From Clavulina sp. PMI_390 (taxonomy: Eukaryota > Basidiomycota > Agaricomycetes > Cantharellales > Hydnaceae), in NCBI GenBank assembly GCA_015039315.1, contig WIDE01000003.1, positions 1-64,000 of the forward strand: 64,000 bases of DNA. The letters are read 5' to 3'. Below are positions 21,712 through 33,896 of the stretch, in pieces. The notes beneath the pieces were generated by a model. It was not told where the DNA came from and searched no databases. It saw only the letters and a program-made list of their open reading frames with translations. A program made the position numbers and the translations under genes. Numbering within the stretch: position 1 is the stretch's first letter; each line of letters opens with the position of its first letter.

Positions 21712-24700
21712 ATGCTGGAGTCCGAGGTGGACATTGGCCTCAGCCATGAGCGAGCTCTGGCATTCCTCAACTCTAATTTCCTGACACTCGATTCGCATGG
21801 GGACTCTTTAAAAGCTTCAGCATCGGACCTTGCGTCCCAATATGAGGCATTGCAACATGAGGTACGATGCCTTACCTGTCTGGTTGACCAGCCACAATGT
21901 TGAATCTCATTGATGAATTCCTAGTTAGACGATTATACAGTGGAGTTGCAACGCTTCATTACTGAGTCACTAGAAAAGGCTCAGAATTTGCTGGCAACAG
22001 CGAAAGAAACTGCCCTGGCTCGCTATGCAGTCACTGACGACATATCCTCCCTGAAAGACGAACTTGTATCTACTGGTCATGCAAGCTCCCTTGGCGATAA
22101 CTCCAAGACGCTTCTCGAGGAGGTTGAAGCTCTACATGATAGACTTGACCAGCTAGAGCAGGCAAGGACGTACCTGCGGGTTGTGCAGCATGGTGTACAA
22201 CTAAGGTTTGTTTCTTCTTCTTGCCTTCCCCGTTGTTCAAATCGCCTAAATACGACAATAGCGAAGGGGCAGTTGAAGAATTCAAGTCTCCCGCCTCCGG
22301 GGCCTCAGCTCCGACTGATGCATCACTACAAGGCTACGTGTTGCTGCACCAATTCGTTGTGTCAGTAGCAACAGCATGCGAGCCATCTTCCCCCAGAGAA
22401 GATCCCCTTAGTATCGTCACATTCCTATATGGATTGCGGAGTAGGACGTGGCGAGAGATCAAGAGTGTTTTGTTTAGGTCAGTGCTCAGCCTGGGGTATT
22501 TCACTTGCACGTTCTGATGAGCAAAATAGTCTCCTCCTCGCCGCTGCTGAGCGCATCAAGTGGCCTGCAAAGGTAAATTACTTGTCATGGCCCTCTACCG
22601 AACGCAAGGACTTCGAGAATACGTTCAAAAATCTGCTGCAGCTGCAGTCTTTGTAAGCGCTCTTTTTTCGGCCTACCAGCCCCATCATAACGCCATATCC
22701 ATCGCTAGTGGAAAACGCGTGCACGAGTCTGGAGATGTAGAGAGCGAAGATCCTGACGGACGACCGGGTCTCTATCCATTCCAGGCCCTCGTTCAGCCAA
22801 TCGCGGCCAGATTCAAGTTTCACTTCGAGGGAACCCGGCCAACAAATCGTCTGGATAAGGTTAGCTATATGTGACTTGGTTCGTTGGCTTGAGGCTGAGG
22901 CTTTATTTTAGCCAGAATGGTTCTTCACCCACATTCTCAACATCATCCATGAACACAAACCATTCATGGAACAATTTGTTCAACCACTCCTATCATCAAG
23001 CTCCTACGCAACTGTGAATGCAGTCGTGAGTCCTCTTGCATATAGCCGACAATGGCTACCCGCTGACTTTCCCCGTTAATAGCATGAGTTCACCTACCTC
23101 CTCCTTCCCATCCTCTCGCGTAAACTCAAACGCACCGTACCGGCCCTATTAGAACATCCTTCTCTCCTCGCTCACACCATATACCAGACTCTCGTATTCG
23201 ATGGTAGTGTGCGAGATGATGGTTTCTCTCTAGAGGGCACATCCGAGACACTAAACCCAACAAAGAGAAAAGCTGCGAGTCATCCGAGCGGTTGGGATGG
23301 GTTGAGCGAGGTGATTCTCGGGAGAGCGGATTGGTTTGATGCTTGGCTCGAGGGAGAGAATCGCTGTAGGTCAATAGTAATTGTGGTATGGATTTTACGG
23401 CTGACCTCGCTTCACCATAGTTGCCGACTCAATCTTCAACGACATCATTAGTTCAGGCGAAGCGTGGCAGCTCGTCGACGACGGTAGCCTCAGAGATTCG
23501 GAGTCCACTGTTGCTACAGTGGAGCTTCGCCCAACGATATCTGCGCGACGTGTCCGAGCCCTCATGGAGCAGATTACAGGTGCGTTCTTCTGAGACCAGG
23601 CCAAGGTGTACCAAGATTGATTCTAATTATCGAGCCAAATTGTATAGAGCGATACCAGCATCTCCCACATCTTGCCCACCGCTTGCAATTCCTCCTCACA
23701 GTCCAGCTTCCCATCTTGACATCATACCTTGCACGAATTACATCCTCTCTAGACGCCTACGAGAACCTATCGTCGTCCTTCATGCGTGCTGTCCCCGGTG
23801 CTTTAGCGGGCCAGGCAGGACATGGAGTTGATCGTGCGAGGTTGACGAGTGGTGTTGAAGGGCTCGGGAGGCTGTTCAAGGCATATGTCAGCGCAACTTG
23901 GGTACGAGAGGCGATGGAAGCTTGGGGAGAGGATCTGGTTAGTAATCTAGCACTACACTTTTCCGGCTTGTGCATGTTGTGCTTCATGTCGCTCATGGTT
24001 GGTTGGCTTCCTAGGTCTTCCTTGAATTGTGGGCTGAGATCAACGCTAAGCCAGCTCTGCGAGAGCGTGTCGCCGTACACCCATCACTTCCGTCTACTCA
24101 TTCTTGGGAGTCGGCAGAGGGAACGATCTTCGATGAGATGATTCGGCAATATGCAGTGTTGGCTGCAAGGGCAGAAGATATGTCAGTCCGGCAGGTATAT
24201 ACGGAGGTTGAAACCGATCTGAAGGGCTGGATTTCCACGTGAGTTTGCTTGCTAAACTTTCCTCGGCTTACATTTGGATGTTCGTCCGCTTATCCCAAAT
24301 TGTTTATCCAGCTTCTGGGAAGAAGAGATCACTCCGGATGAGGATGACGCTGCTCTGACATCCAGTCTTCCCGCTTCCCTCCTCAAACCCATCACAAGCC
24401 TTTCCAGCTCACTCACCTTCCTCAGCAACTCCCTACCCTCAACTCAGCTTTCTACGGCATACAAACGTATTGTGGGGCACATCGTTGGACATATGATTCA
24501 ACGGCTCATTTATCATCGCTCCAAGGGACGGTTCTCCATCGACTCTGGAGAGAAGTTCAAAGCACAAGTTGGTGTATGGGTAGATTCGTGCACACGTGTT
24601 TTATCCCCCTCGGCGCCGAGAACAAGCGGAAACAGCAGCACTGTTCGTCGACCCGAAGCCGCATGGAGCAAGCTGATGGATGTCGCAACGCTACTTAGTC

Positions 24701-24864
24701 TGGAGGAAGGAGCTGCTGCAGAGGTTTCGAGTATTGTGTTTGATGGAGGAGCGACAGCTCAGGAAAAATTCGAACTGGCTGGTGAAGGAAAAGGTCTCAG
24801 TGGCTCATTGAGTGTTAGTGAAGCTGCTGATATCCTTCGCGTGCGGACGGATGTCAGGTGGTAA
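21712..24864 (+). CDS. RINT1/Tip20-family vesicle tethering protein
   Basis: Multi-exon gene starting at 21712 (MLESEVDIGLSHERALAFL), stop at 24864. The N-terminal part (to about 22200) is coiled coil, including KTLLEEVEALHDRLDQLEQA. The RINT-1/TIP-1 domain follows in pieces: FFTHILNIIHEHKPFMEQFV, FTYLLLPILSRKLKRTVPAL, GWDGLSEVILGRADWFDAWL, FMRAVPGALAGQAGHG, REAMEAWGEDLV, ESAEGTIFDEMIRQYAVLA and GHIVGHMIQRLIYH. The family member Tip20 is part of the Dsl1 complex that captures Golgi-derived COPI vesicles at the ER; the animal RINT1 does the same in the NRZ complex. Intron borders were followed only for the first intron (GTACGA ... CCTAG) and by frame changes later. Convergent with MRPL20. Confidence 0.86.
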
Positions 24865-25009
24865 TTGCATGCTGCATTATAACATCGTATTAATTTATGT
24901 ATTACTGCTAATTCTCAGCATGACGCCTGCAATGGTATAAAATGCATGTGAGCGACATTCATTGCACCCAAGGAGTGCTTGACGAGGGCTCACCAGAATG
25001 AGTAGTTTG

Positions 25010-25573
25010 TCACCAGAACTCCCTCCTCTTCTGCTTGATGGCCTTTAGAAGTGTCTTCCGATGGCCCCATCCAGCTTTCTGCTCCTGTAATTCCTTCTCC
25101 AATTCCACCTTGCGCGCTTTGCTCGCAGGCGCAGTGATTTGCACAAACGCAGGAGTGCAGTTAAACTTCTTCGCGAGACGACTGACGGTCCAGTGAGCGG
25201 GGTCCTCAGCACGTAGGTGTCGCATAGCACCAATTTGCTGAGGTGTGAGGTGATACCGCTTTTCAGGTGGACCTGAGCCTACTACGGGAGGTAGGTGGGA
25301 GGACGAGGAGGGTGTGGAGGGAGCGACCAGTGAAGATGGCGACGGCGACGAGGAGGAAGAAAGGAGAGGTGATGAGGGTGCGGTGGTGAGGGAATGGGGA
25401 GTAGGGGTCGTTGGTGGTGGACGGTGGATGAAAGTGACGCCTGGCTGGAGCTCGGTGACGAGGGCATTTTTGGACGTGGATAAGGGGTCTTTAGGGCGCG
25501 GGAGAGGCCGTGTGGCATACATCCTCCTCGCATTAATGATTGCGGGCCCTGCTCGTCGCGTTAAGGCGTTCAT
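25010..25573 (-). CDS. MRPL20: Mitochondrial large-subunit ribosomal protein L20 (mL58 type)
   Basis: Single exon, 187 residues from the ATG at 25573. A farther upstream ATG in frame would overlap the divergent FCF2 gene, so the shorter start is preferred. The N-terminus MNALTRRAGPAIINARRMYA is a good mitochondrial targeting sequence. A Pro/Ser-rich linker follows. The C-terminal domain is family specific: YHLTPQQIGAMRHLRAEDPA, TVSRLAKKFNCTPAFVQITA and a basic tail ending KAIKQKRREFW. The protein is a fungal mitoribosome large-subunit component. The low-complexity linker is longer than in yeast. Confidence 0.85.
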   Translation of the reverse strand: MNALTRRAGPAIINARRMYATRPLPRPKDPLSTSKNALVTELQPGVTFIHRPPPTTPTPHSLTTAPSSPLLSSSSSPSPSSLVAPSTPSSSSHLPPVVGSGPPEKRYHLTPQQIGAMRHLRAEDPAHWTVSRLAKKFNCTPAFVQITAPASKARKVELEKELQEQKAGWGHRKTLLKAIKQKRREFW

Positions 25574-25659
25574 GACTGGTAGCTTGACTGGGCGCGAAGA
25601 GCTGTCAACAGAGCCAAACAACCCTCGAAAAAGTCTTGTGGCGCCGTTTCCTTTGGAGT
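25574..25659. promoter_or_regulatory. 86-bp bidirectional promoter MRPL20/FCF2
   Basis: The start codons of a mitoribosomal protein gene and a cytosolic ribosome biogenesis gene face away from each other across 86 bp, implying a compact shared promoter and possible coordinated control. No motif can be assigned with confidence. Confidence 0.45.
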
Positions 25660-26762
25660 ATGCCTCCCAAACCCTCTGCTTTGTCGCCAAAGTCCCAAAA
25701 TGGCTCAAATAAGATAAACAAGCTAGTCTCATCACAAACGAGCTCATCTACCGTCCCTATATCATCAAAACCTACACTCAGCTCCTCTGGGTCAAGCTCA
25801 GAGTCCGATTCAGATTCTGAATCGGACTCGTCAAGCGACTCTGAGACAGACTCTGATGATGAATCCGTGTCATCTGAATATATGGCCCAGCTTCTCGCTG
25901 CTGCGAAGAAAAATCTATCAGCAAAAGCTCTTGGGAAGCGGAAAGACATCGGCCCAGGGGATGATTCTCCAGCGGAGGTGATGATGCTTCTGAAAGATGA
26001 TGTAGAGGAGGACAAGTGGGTTTATTTATATTCTTTACGTGCTTACCTCTCATCCCTAGTTGCCCTGTAGACCTATGCCAGCCCTCGATCCTGGTCCATC
26101 TCTTCCCAAACCATACCTTCGCCTTTCTAGAAGAGATGATCGTCAAGCGCCTGCCTCCCTTGTTAACGATCCCGACGTGGAACGCGTCAGTAAGTTAGCT
26201 GCTACGACCTCGATAGCTTCAACCCTTCCAGCAGCCCCCGAGCTCTCTAAAAAGACGGGTCAGCCATTAACAAAAGCAGAGAAGAAGGCAGTACGTTGCC
26301 TCCTCTACCCACTCATATTACATAGCTTTCATGCCTAACACCCGCCTTGTTCTCTAGCTAAAAGACGCAACAGCTGGTCCAGGATGGTTCGATCTGCCTG
26401 CGCCCCCTGCCTCTGAACTTCCCCGCCTCGCACGCGAGGTTGAGGCGCTCCGACTACGCAACTCGCTCGACCCCAAGCGATTCTACCGTAAAGAGGATAC
26501 GCGCGCCGGGCCTCTTCCAAAGCACTTTGCGCTGGGCCACATTGTTGCGGAGGGCGGAGCATTTGAAGGTGGTGGCGGAGGAAGGGGCAGAGACGACTTA
26601 CCACGTGCGGCGAGGAAGCGGACGATCGTGGATGAGCTGATGGCGGATGATGAGGCTCGGACGTATGCGAAAAGGAAGTTTGCAGAGCTGCAGAGCGTGA
26701 GGGACGAGCGAGGACGAGGGACCTATCGAAGAAAGTTTGCAAAGAGGCAGAAGAAATTCTAG
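25660..26762 (+). CDS. FCF2: Pre-rRNA processing protein Fcf2
   Basis: Three exons: 25660-26015, 26071-26290 and 26358-26762; 326 residues. Start chosen at MPPKPSALSP; an in-frame ATG 24 nt upstream is possible. The N-terminus has a long acidic Ser/Asp/Glu tract (SDSDSESDSSSDSETDSDDE), common in nucleolar proteins. The C-terminal Fcf2 domain is clear: DATAGPGWFDLPAPP, LRLRNSLDPKRFYRKED, LPKHFALGHIVAEG, ARKRTIVDELMADDEARTY and a basic end KRKFAELQ ... RRKFAKRQKKF. Fcf2 acts in the nucleolus in early 18S rRNA processing (A0-A2 cleavages). The acidic tract contains a near-perfect DNA hairpin (25801-25829). Confidence 0.92.
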
Positions 26763-26882
26763 TCTCCTGTATTGACTTCTTTGGTAAGCTTTCGAGCTTT
26801 TACCGTAGAGGATGGAATGGTCATTGACTAGTTGATACATGTATGTTGCACTAGTAATGAATCCTACTATCCCTTCACGACT

Positions 26883-27884
26883 TCACGCGTCCTTCTTCCT
26901 GAGGATCATCTTCTTGTCCATTTCTTCCCTGACACCTCCCTCCCAATCGTCCCAGCAAATGCTCAACATCGCCTCATGTCTCCCTGGGCCCCTCCACTCC
27001 GCATCTGACTCGCGCTCCATGTCCTCAGGCACAAGACCCTTCTTGTTCTGGGGGAGCACCCTCCACCAGCGCAAGACGCCTTCGAAGCGGAAGCCCATGC
27101 GCTTCGCGGCATTCACGGATGGCAAATTTTCGGTGTTGGCTTGCCACTGCATGCGTCGGAGCCCAAGCCCGCCTACAGAGGGTGGGTCAAGGGCGTAGTG
27201 CAAAAGCAGCCCGCAGGCGTTCGTTAGGACGTGGGTGCGCTGGAAGGGTCGGTAAATGGTGATACATCCTATGTAAACGGAGGGGCGCTGTAAATATTGG
27301 TCCTCGGCTAGCGCACCGCGGTCCTATGACTGGTGCCTTTCACTCGTTCAGACGAGGAGAAATATTTGGAGGACAATACGAACCGATTTCTCCCATAGAA
27401 TTCGCGACGCTACAGGTCATAAAAGCTAGCACGCCTGCAAAGGTTTCCGGAGTGAGATCACCCGGCGTCGGGTGTGGGTCCGGATGCGCGGGATCGACTT
27501 TGGTCTTGTCCTTGATGGCAAAGAGGCAAAAGGTTGGGTCGGGTTGGAAGACCCTGTTGAAGTACTCGTTGAATTGTTCTTCACTTGAGATTGGCCCAAA
27601 GCCTAGGTAGCGGTACAGAAGGGGGTCATCTTTGACGGCGAGAGCCTGGAGAGCAGAATGCTTCGCTGGCTGTATTTCATGTGTATGAATATGAGAATCA
27701 TGGGTAGTTGAGGTGTATTATCCATGTATTTGAGAGATATCCGCATGGACGGATATGGAATAGTAGGGGCACGCACATCAAAAGGACTGAGCTCGACGAG
27801 ATCGTTCGAGAGTGTCTTGACGGGAAACACAAAGTTGTGCTCATTGGGGAATGAGGCTACAGGAGGGACTCCGAATTGTGCCAT
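26883..27884 (-). CDS. GNAT-family N-acetyltransferase
   Basis: Several exons. Exon 1 is 27884-27777 (MAQFGVPPVASFPNE); a second exon begins with PAKHSALQALAVKDDPLLYR; the last contains the stop at 26883. The GNAT fold is seen as FAGVLAFMTCS (beta strand), RPFQRTHVLTNACGLLLHYA (motif A region with an R/Q-x-x-H-like acetyl-CoA loop) and RRMQWQANTENLPSVNAAKR followed by MGFRFEGVLR (motif B, as in RimJ/RimL-type enzymes). It transfers an acetyl group to a small molecule or protein N-terminus; substrate unknown. Similar proteins are widespread in fungi as uncharacterised acetyltransferases. Convergent with FCF2, stops 120 bp apart. Confidence 0.82.
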
Positions 27885-28555
27885 TAGTTCGAGCGAACCT
27901 TGGCTAACAGCGTCAAGGCTAGTACGAGTGACAGAAAGCAGGGAGCCTGCCTGATGAATGACTCGAAAGTCAAAAGAGTGGAGGACCCGGCCCCCGATTT
28001 AGATCAATTGATGAACGTGGGAATCTGAGCATACATGTGTGGGGGTGGTTGCGGGTGGATGATTCGGGACAGGAGTGGTTGAGCTTCAGGCTGAGGCTCA
28101 GATGTGATTCACTGTAGTAGCAATTTGCATAGGATGACTTAGAGCGGCCGAGTCTCTCATTTGTTGGCCGCATAGTAGCTGAAACAGCCTCGTGTTGCGG
28201 TGACGAAACTAGTGAAACGAGCTAGGACACCACGTAGATACACATTCGATCATAGTAGCCTCCAAAATGCAGCGACAGACTCCCATATCTTTCATCCATT
28301 CTAGCACAAAATCATGTTCAACATTCTGGACGCGTTGGGGCGTGTTTGGTTCTGCTTCGTGGGTGTCGGATCAGCCCCGAGGTTGTTGCTGTTGGTTTTG
28401 CTTGGGTCTGTTGCGTCCGTGTTTATAGGCTTCTCTCTCTCTGACTCTCTTCTCTTTCTCGCGCGTCTTGTGGAACTGTCAGACGGCTCTCTCGTCTTCT
28501 CGCCGCCCTGGATTCCTGTATCTCTAACGCGTGCTAACTCCCTGCCATCACCGCC
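27885..28555. other. Head-to-head spacer GNAT/kinase
   Basis: About 670 bp carrying the promoters of the GNAT gene (minus) and the protein kinase (plus). Just before the kinase ATG lies a CT-rich tract (TTCTCTCTCTCTGACTC around 28430), typical of fungal transcription starts. No gene seen. Confidence 0.45.
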
Positions 28556-31500
28556 ATGGCCACTGTCGACGCCACTAATGCCCAAAACACGTCCGAATCT
28601 CTCGTCGCAGACACCTATTCACTAACAGATAACCAACTCGCCGACAGCCTCGAATTCATCGAAGAAATAGGTAGGTGTTGTTTAACTGGTCTCGCGTTTT
28701 TAGCAGTGGTGACTGTGGAATGGACACGCGCTGAAACGTGGGGGTCACACAGGATTCGGGAACTGGGGCTCAGTATGGAGCTGCCGCTCGCGCATCGGCT
28801 CGTCTAGACGCAAGCTCGCTGTCAAGCTCGTGCACCGTACCGCAGAGCGCACCACCGCTGCACGCGTCCGTTCATTGTACGTTGTCCGTTGCCTCTATAT
28901 GCGCATATCCGATGAGCGTCTAATCACACCGACTATCAACCACCCAACTGATCAACCCGTTACCCGCCGTCCAACTCCACGCGCCTTTACTTCATGCTGT
29001 GTCTCTGAACCAACGCGATTGACTCTTTTTCTACTTGTGTGTGAATGAACGATGCGACCTGACACAGATGGAACGAAATGAAGATCGTGCGCACCCTCAA
29101 GGACGATCGCCATCCAGCCATTATCGACTTTCACTCGTTCGTCATCACGCCCTCTTATGCCCTCATCACGATGGAATACCTCCCCCGACTCGTGCCCGTC
29201 GAAGTCCGGGAACCAAAAGCAAAGCTGTGGTTCGAATCCCTACTCGGTGGCATCGCCCACCTCCACGCCCGCGGCATTGTCCATAACGACATCAAACCCG
29301 CAAACATCCTCCTGTCACGCAACGAGCAACCCGTGCTTGTCGATTTCGGATTTGCAGAGAAATACGAATTACTTGACGGCGCGGAATCATTTGTGGAAGT
29401 TATCCCCTCCTCAAAAGCATCCTCTTCACAACGCCGCGGTTCTGCTTCTTCCTCCCAACCCACCAACGCCTCCTTATCATCCACCACAAAACCAGTGCCG
29501 TTCGAGTCCTCGCTTGCATACGGCACACCCGAGTACCTCTCTCCAGAGCGTGCGCGAGGGTACAAGCACGATACCCGCAAGTCGGATGTCTGGTCTCTAG
29601 GGGTCACATTTTTCGAGATCATCACGGGTCGCACACCTTTTGAAGTTGACGAGAACGAAGAGTTTACGAGTAAGGAGGACCTCGAGAGGTATTGGACGCG
29701 AACAAACTCGGGCGAGTGGGTGGGTACCTGGAAGATGAGCTCCGGTGAGTCGCGATGATCGGCTGTCAGGAGTTCACGCCTCATGTTCGTTCTAACACTT
29801 GGGTCTTTTGCTCGTGATTTAGGGTTGGAAAGAGTCTTGAGAAAGATGCTCCGCCCCAATGTGATTGAACGAGCATCCGCAGCAGATTCCCTTCGTGATG
29901 CCTACTTTACCCTTCCTCACATCGGTATGAGCCCAGGCCTTTTGCCACCCAGCTTTCCAGACCTACTAATACCGATCCGCTCAGATGCTGAGATCACATC
30001 GGTTCGCCTCACTGCCAACGGCAGCAAGGACATCTCACAATTCACTATTGGCTCTGAGGGTATCTCGACGAAGGGGCTGGCTCCTACGTCGCCTGAGCCC
30101 CGATCGCCGTCACGACAAACAGACGCGTCTATGCGGTCCAAACTATCCGCACTCCTGGTGGCAAAACGTGAGTGTTTGGTACACTAGGTATTGAAGGGAC
30201 AATACTCACTATAGGAACCAAAATTCAGCACAACTACCGAGCACACCAAACAACAGAGGAACCACCTCTGGCAAGATCGTCAAGAAATCATCACCCAAGG
30301 CTTCCTCGCCTTCCACCAAGGACAGGGAGAATCTACGTAGCCCTACGCCCAATGCCGCCTCTGCCTCTTCCGCTCGTTCCCCGACCCCTGCGTCTATTCC
30401 ACGCGCACCTACCCCAAGCAACATCGCATTGCCTCTCTCACCTATCACACCCAAGGCTGAAGACTCTGAGAAGGCCCGCCCTCGCTCCTTCTTTGGGACC
30501 CACAAGCGCGCTAAATCCCCTACTCCCCTAACACCCAAAGCCGTCGCTCCGCCTGAACCACCACGCGTCCCACCGTCTACTCCCGCATCGCCTACTCCCA
30601 GGACGAGACGCACATCTATTCTGGGAGCGATGAGCTTTGGGCTGGGCGGTGCTGCTGCGAAGAAGGCAGCACAACAACAGCAGGAAGAGGCTGCACTTGT
30701 TCCAGCACCACTTGCGGCGGCACAGATCCTGCAGAAGCAAGCGGCAGAGAAAGCTGGCTTTGTCGTTGTTGAGTCTCCTCCCAAGTCCCCTGTATCCCCA
30801 TCGCCTGCTGCCTCCAAGTCGCGCCCCACAGGTCCACCTTCGAACGTCGCTGCTCGCTTGCGCGCCGTCTCCCCTACTACTGCTAATGCCAGTAGTGGTG
30901 CTCCCAGCACTTCCACCGCTAAGCCGGTCACCCCCATTCGATCTGTTCTCCGGCCTATTGCGGGCAAGGAGAACGCGTCGAGCGTGAGGGTCAAAGTCCG
31001 CGCGATCGAGTCGCGCGCTGGTACCACGAACACTTCTTCCACCACTACTGCCGCCGCCGCAGCCGGGACTGTCAAGAGCCGTATTGGAGATAGCCCTGCT
31101 AAGAGTGGGCTGAGGGTGAAGGATCGGAATCGACTTGGAGATAGTGTTGGTGCTGGTGCCAACAAGCCTGCCGCTGCCGCCGCTGCCGTTCCTGCGACGC
31201 CTGTGAAGGGTGGCGGCGTTGCTTTCCCTTCGAGCAACACTTCTGTGCGACCAGGGAAAGAGAATGCGAGCAATGCTACCAAGAGGAGGTCCTTTCTAGG
31301 GAAGAGTACGTTTCAGTCACTTCACTCTGCTAGTGTTCCCGACTGGTGATCTAACTTTGCTTTTGATACTGCAGAGCCCAGCGCGGTACTGAAGGAGAAT
31401 GCTGTCGCCGAGTCATCCGACAAGGTGACTCAGCAGGCTGCGGATAAAGTGGAAAAGCAGGCAAGCCGTGGTCGCCGCGCCCTACACGCTATCTCGCGCT

Positions 31501-33420
31501 CTGTTGATTGTGCGTCCGAATATTTGGCATTGGTTGTACGATAGCTGATCATTGAATCATGTCTTATTAGTGGGGCGAGGCAAGGGCGATGTTCCTATGT
31601 CTCCCATGTCGCATCTCGGACACAGCGTGCGCAAGTCTATTGGTGAGGACGACTCTGTCTTCGTATTGCACGTTTCAGTTAATCTCAACATTCAATTGTG
31701 TACAGACAGGACCGCGGATTTTTTTGGGAGTCTGGGAGCCAACGGCTCCCAATCACAAAAGAACTCGCGAAACCCAACGCATAAGATGGATTTGCAGGAG
31801 CTGCAAGACTCATGGGATATGCTGGAGAAGGACGCGAACTTTAGAGCAGGAGGTAAGCATCATTTGACCAATGCGAGCTGATCAACTGTGCCTGACAAAT
31901 CTGGATGCCTCTCTGAATAGTGGGTCTTTCGACCGTGGCTGATACCTCCCAGGAGGATCCCGAATCACCCCCTCCAATGCAATCCGAGATCATTCCCGAA
32001 GCCCCCGAGTTCGTCCCTACTCCGGTAGGTGAAGAGGCTGGTGCTTCCTCGAAGCGGGCCAGTCGTATGGAGATATGGATCCAGGATGTTCAGAGTATGT
32101 GCTATTATTTCCTCGGGAAACCCCCACTCACTCAACACCATTGATTCTGTAGAAAGCGCCGAAGTCGCTCGTGAAGAGGAAGAGCAGCGCAAAGCAGAGG
32201 CGGTCGGCGACATGAGCACTGTTAGCAGGGCAAGTGCTAGCTTCAGCGCTGACATGGGCCGACAGTGCTCTGCTGGCGTTGCCGTCCTGCGCAAACTATC
32301 CACAGAGCCATTTGTCTCGTTGCCACCTCCAAACCGAAGAGGCTCCGTCTCGAGTCGCAAGGTCGTCTCACGAGCGGGCAGCACGAGTGTGACTGACGTG
32401 CTAGCAACATCTGCGATGCGCCTTTCTGCAGTGCTTGATGACGAGAGCAAGCGCATTCTACGAGAGGGTGGAGTCCCCATGTCAACGGGCTCTATCGACT
32501 CTACGGAGGTCCCCGAAGAATATCCTACCATTCCTACTATCCTCCCAGAGGATCTCCCAAGTTCCAACCCTGATGAGACTACGTCGTCGATGCAACAGCC
32601 AGTAGAGGCTCCTCGACCTTCCACCTCTATGTCCATTTCCAAACCGTATGGCGTGGAATCCTCACGAGCTTATCTGAACCCGAAATCTTCGCTGGATCTT
32701 GGAAAGCTCGCTGAAGAAGTGGGCGTGAATAAGCACCCATGGGCTGCTCCCCGCAACTTGCGCTCACCTACCCCTGGACCTTCTACCCCAGTCACCCAAG
32801 AGCACCCCGTGCCTTCGGCGACTCCTTCCCCGCCCCCTGTCCAACACCGTCGATCCTCCATCCAGATCGCCACTCCTCCTGCTCCCAAACGCCCCGTCGC
32901 CCCCGAAACCGTGCTGGTGATAGGCGACAACGTGGTGCGTGTCGGGAATGGGTACGAGTCCATCAAGTCCCACAAGGGGCGCGCTCCCCATGCCCCGTCT
33001 TCCTTCCACCGCGCACGCCACTCTACTGAGAATCTCGTAGCAGCGGATGAATCCTTTTCATACGAAAACCCGCGAAGCGAGAGTACCCGCGCCAAAAACC
33101 AAGCAAATCGACGCAGCGGCATCTTTGCGACCCTGCGCGGAAAGCAGCACGAGGTGCAGGGCATCTCGTCAGCGCAATACTTTGCTGCGATGCAAGCAAA
33201 TGAGTTTGTCGTCGTACCTGCGGATGTGGAACCCACCTCAGTGCCTGAGACGATGAGCCCTCAACCTCATACACCCGAGGAGGTTGTCGCCCCCCCTCAA
33301 CAAGATACGTTTGCTGGACAACGATCAGATACCCTTTCCAACAGGCTGAGGAAAGCCTTCAAGCGCGTTGTATCGACGCAAGACATGAATCGGTCCCCGC
33401 CAATCCGTGTTGGTGCTTGA
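28556..33420 (+). CDS. Serine/threonine protein kinase with long disordered C-terminal tail
   Basis: Ten exons: 28556-28670, 28753-28876, 29068-29744, 29823-30167, 30229-31305, 31375-31509, 31571-31642, 31706-31852, 31921-32094 and 32153-33420; all in phase, 1377 residues. The kinase domain fills residues ~30-340: glycine loop GFGNWGSVW, Lys in RKLAVKLV, catalytic loop GIVHNDIKPANILL (HND instead of HRD), VDFGFAEKY (DFG), GTPEYLSPERARG and SDVWSLGVTFFEIITGRTPF. The VAIK lysine, catalytic Asp, Asn and DFG Asp are all present, so it should be active. A Ser-rich insert sits in the activation segment. About 1000 residues of Ser/Pro/Thr/Ala-rich sequence follow, with many SP/TP sites (SPTPLTPKA, PSTPASPTPRTRRTS), suggesting heavy phosphorylation. 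It resembles uncharacterised basidiomycete kinases; the pathway cannot be stated. Confidence 0.85.
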
Positions 33421-33785
33421 ACAGCATGGCTTTTTGTCGTCTGGATATGGTACATAACGCTCATTTTACGGCCAAGAACCTCGCTACGCGAGCACGTTTT
33501 TTTATTCTATTTCATGCTATATGTGGTTCCAATAACGCGACGAATGTCCAGTCTGCTACTCTTTACTTGCTTCAATTCATTGCTTACATCCATCCCACTC
33601 TGTCTCTTCCCCAACATTTTGAACCCTGTCGTTTCAACATTTCCTAGTTTCGTTCATTGGCTATATGTCTGTCGTTTCTTCCCGCTTGCTCACAATCCAA
33701 TCTCAACCTTTGCGTTTGTCCTTCAGTCCATCATCTCTCCCTTAACTGCTTGTTCGTAATATGTATATTATCCCACTCCATCTGT
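33421..33785. other. 3' region of the kinase gene
   Basis: T/C-rich, non-coding sequence directly after the kinase stop, with several T-rich runs and TATGTATATTATCC near 33760. It probably includes the 3' untranslated region. No gene seen. Confidence 0.4.
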
Positions 33786-33896
33786 CCATACGCTCTGTGA
33801 GTGTATTCCCATCGTTATCACCACAGCAATCGCCTTTCAATCTCCCTAAACTCTCTCGGCGGAACTTTAGCCCACGGATATCCTGATGATTGTGTG
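33786..33896 (+). repeat. Duplicated segment, copy 1 left part
   Basis: From CCATACGCTCTGTGAG to ATGATTGTGTG this 111-nt stretch aligns, with scattered substitutions, to 36561-36673. The match breaks at 33897 where a transposon begins, then resumes at 34532. Confidence 0.85.

Noticed and set aside
29155..29859. Minus-strand 234-codon frame
   Set aside because: Antisense to the kinase domain, which carries all catalytic motifs on the plus strand.
30209..31282. Minus-strand open frame of 357 codons
   Set aside because: It lies entirely antisense to the kinase C-terminal tail; its Ala/Gly/Leu bias is the mirror of the Ser/Pro/Ala-rich plus-strand coding sequence, and it has no domain.
31965..32642. 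Minus-strand open frame of 225 codons
   Set aside because: Antisense shadow of the last kinase exons, which have consistent splice phases and codon use.
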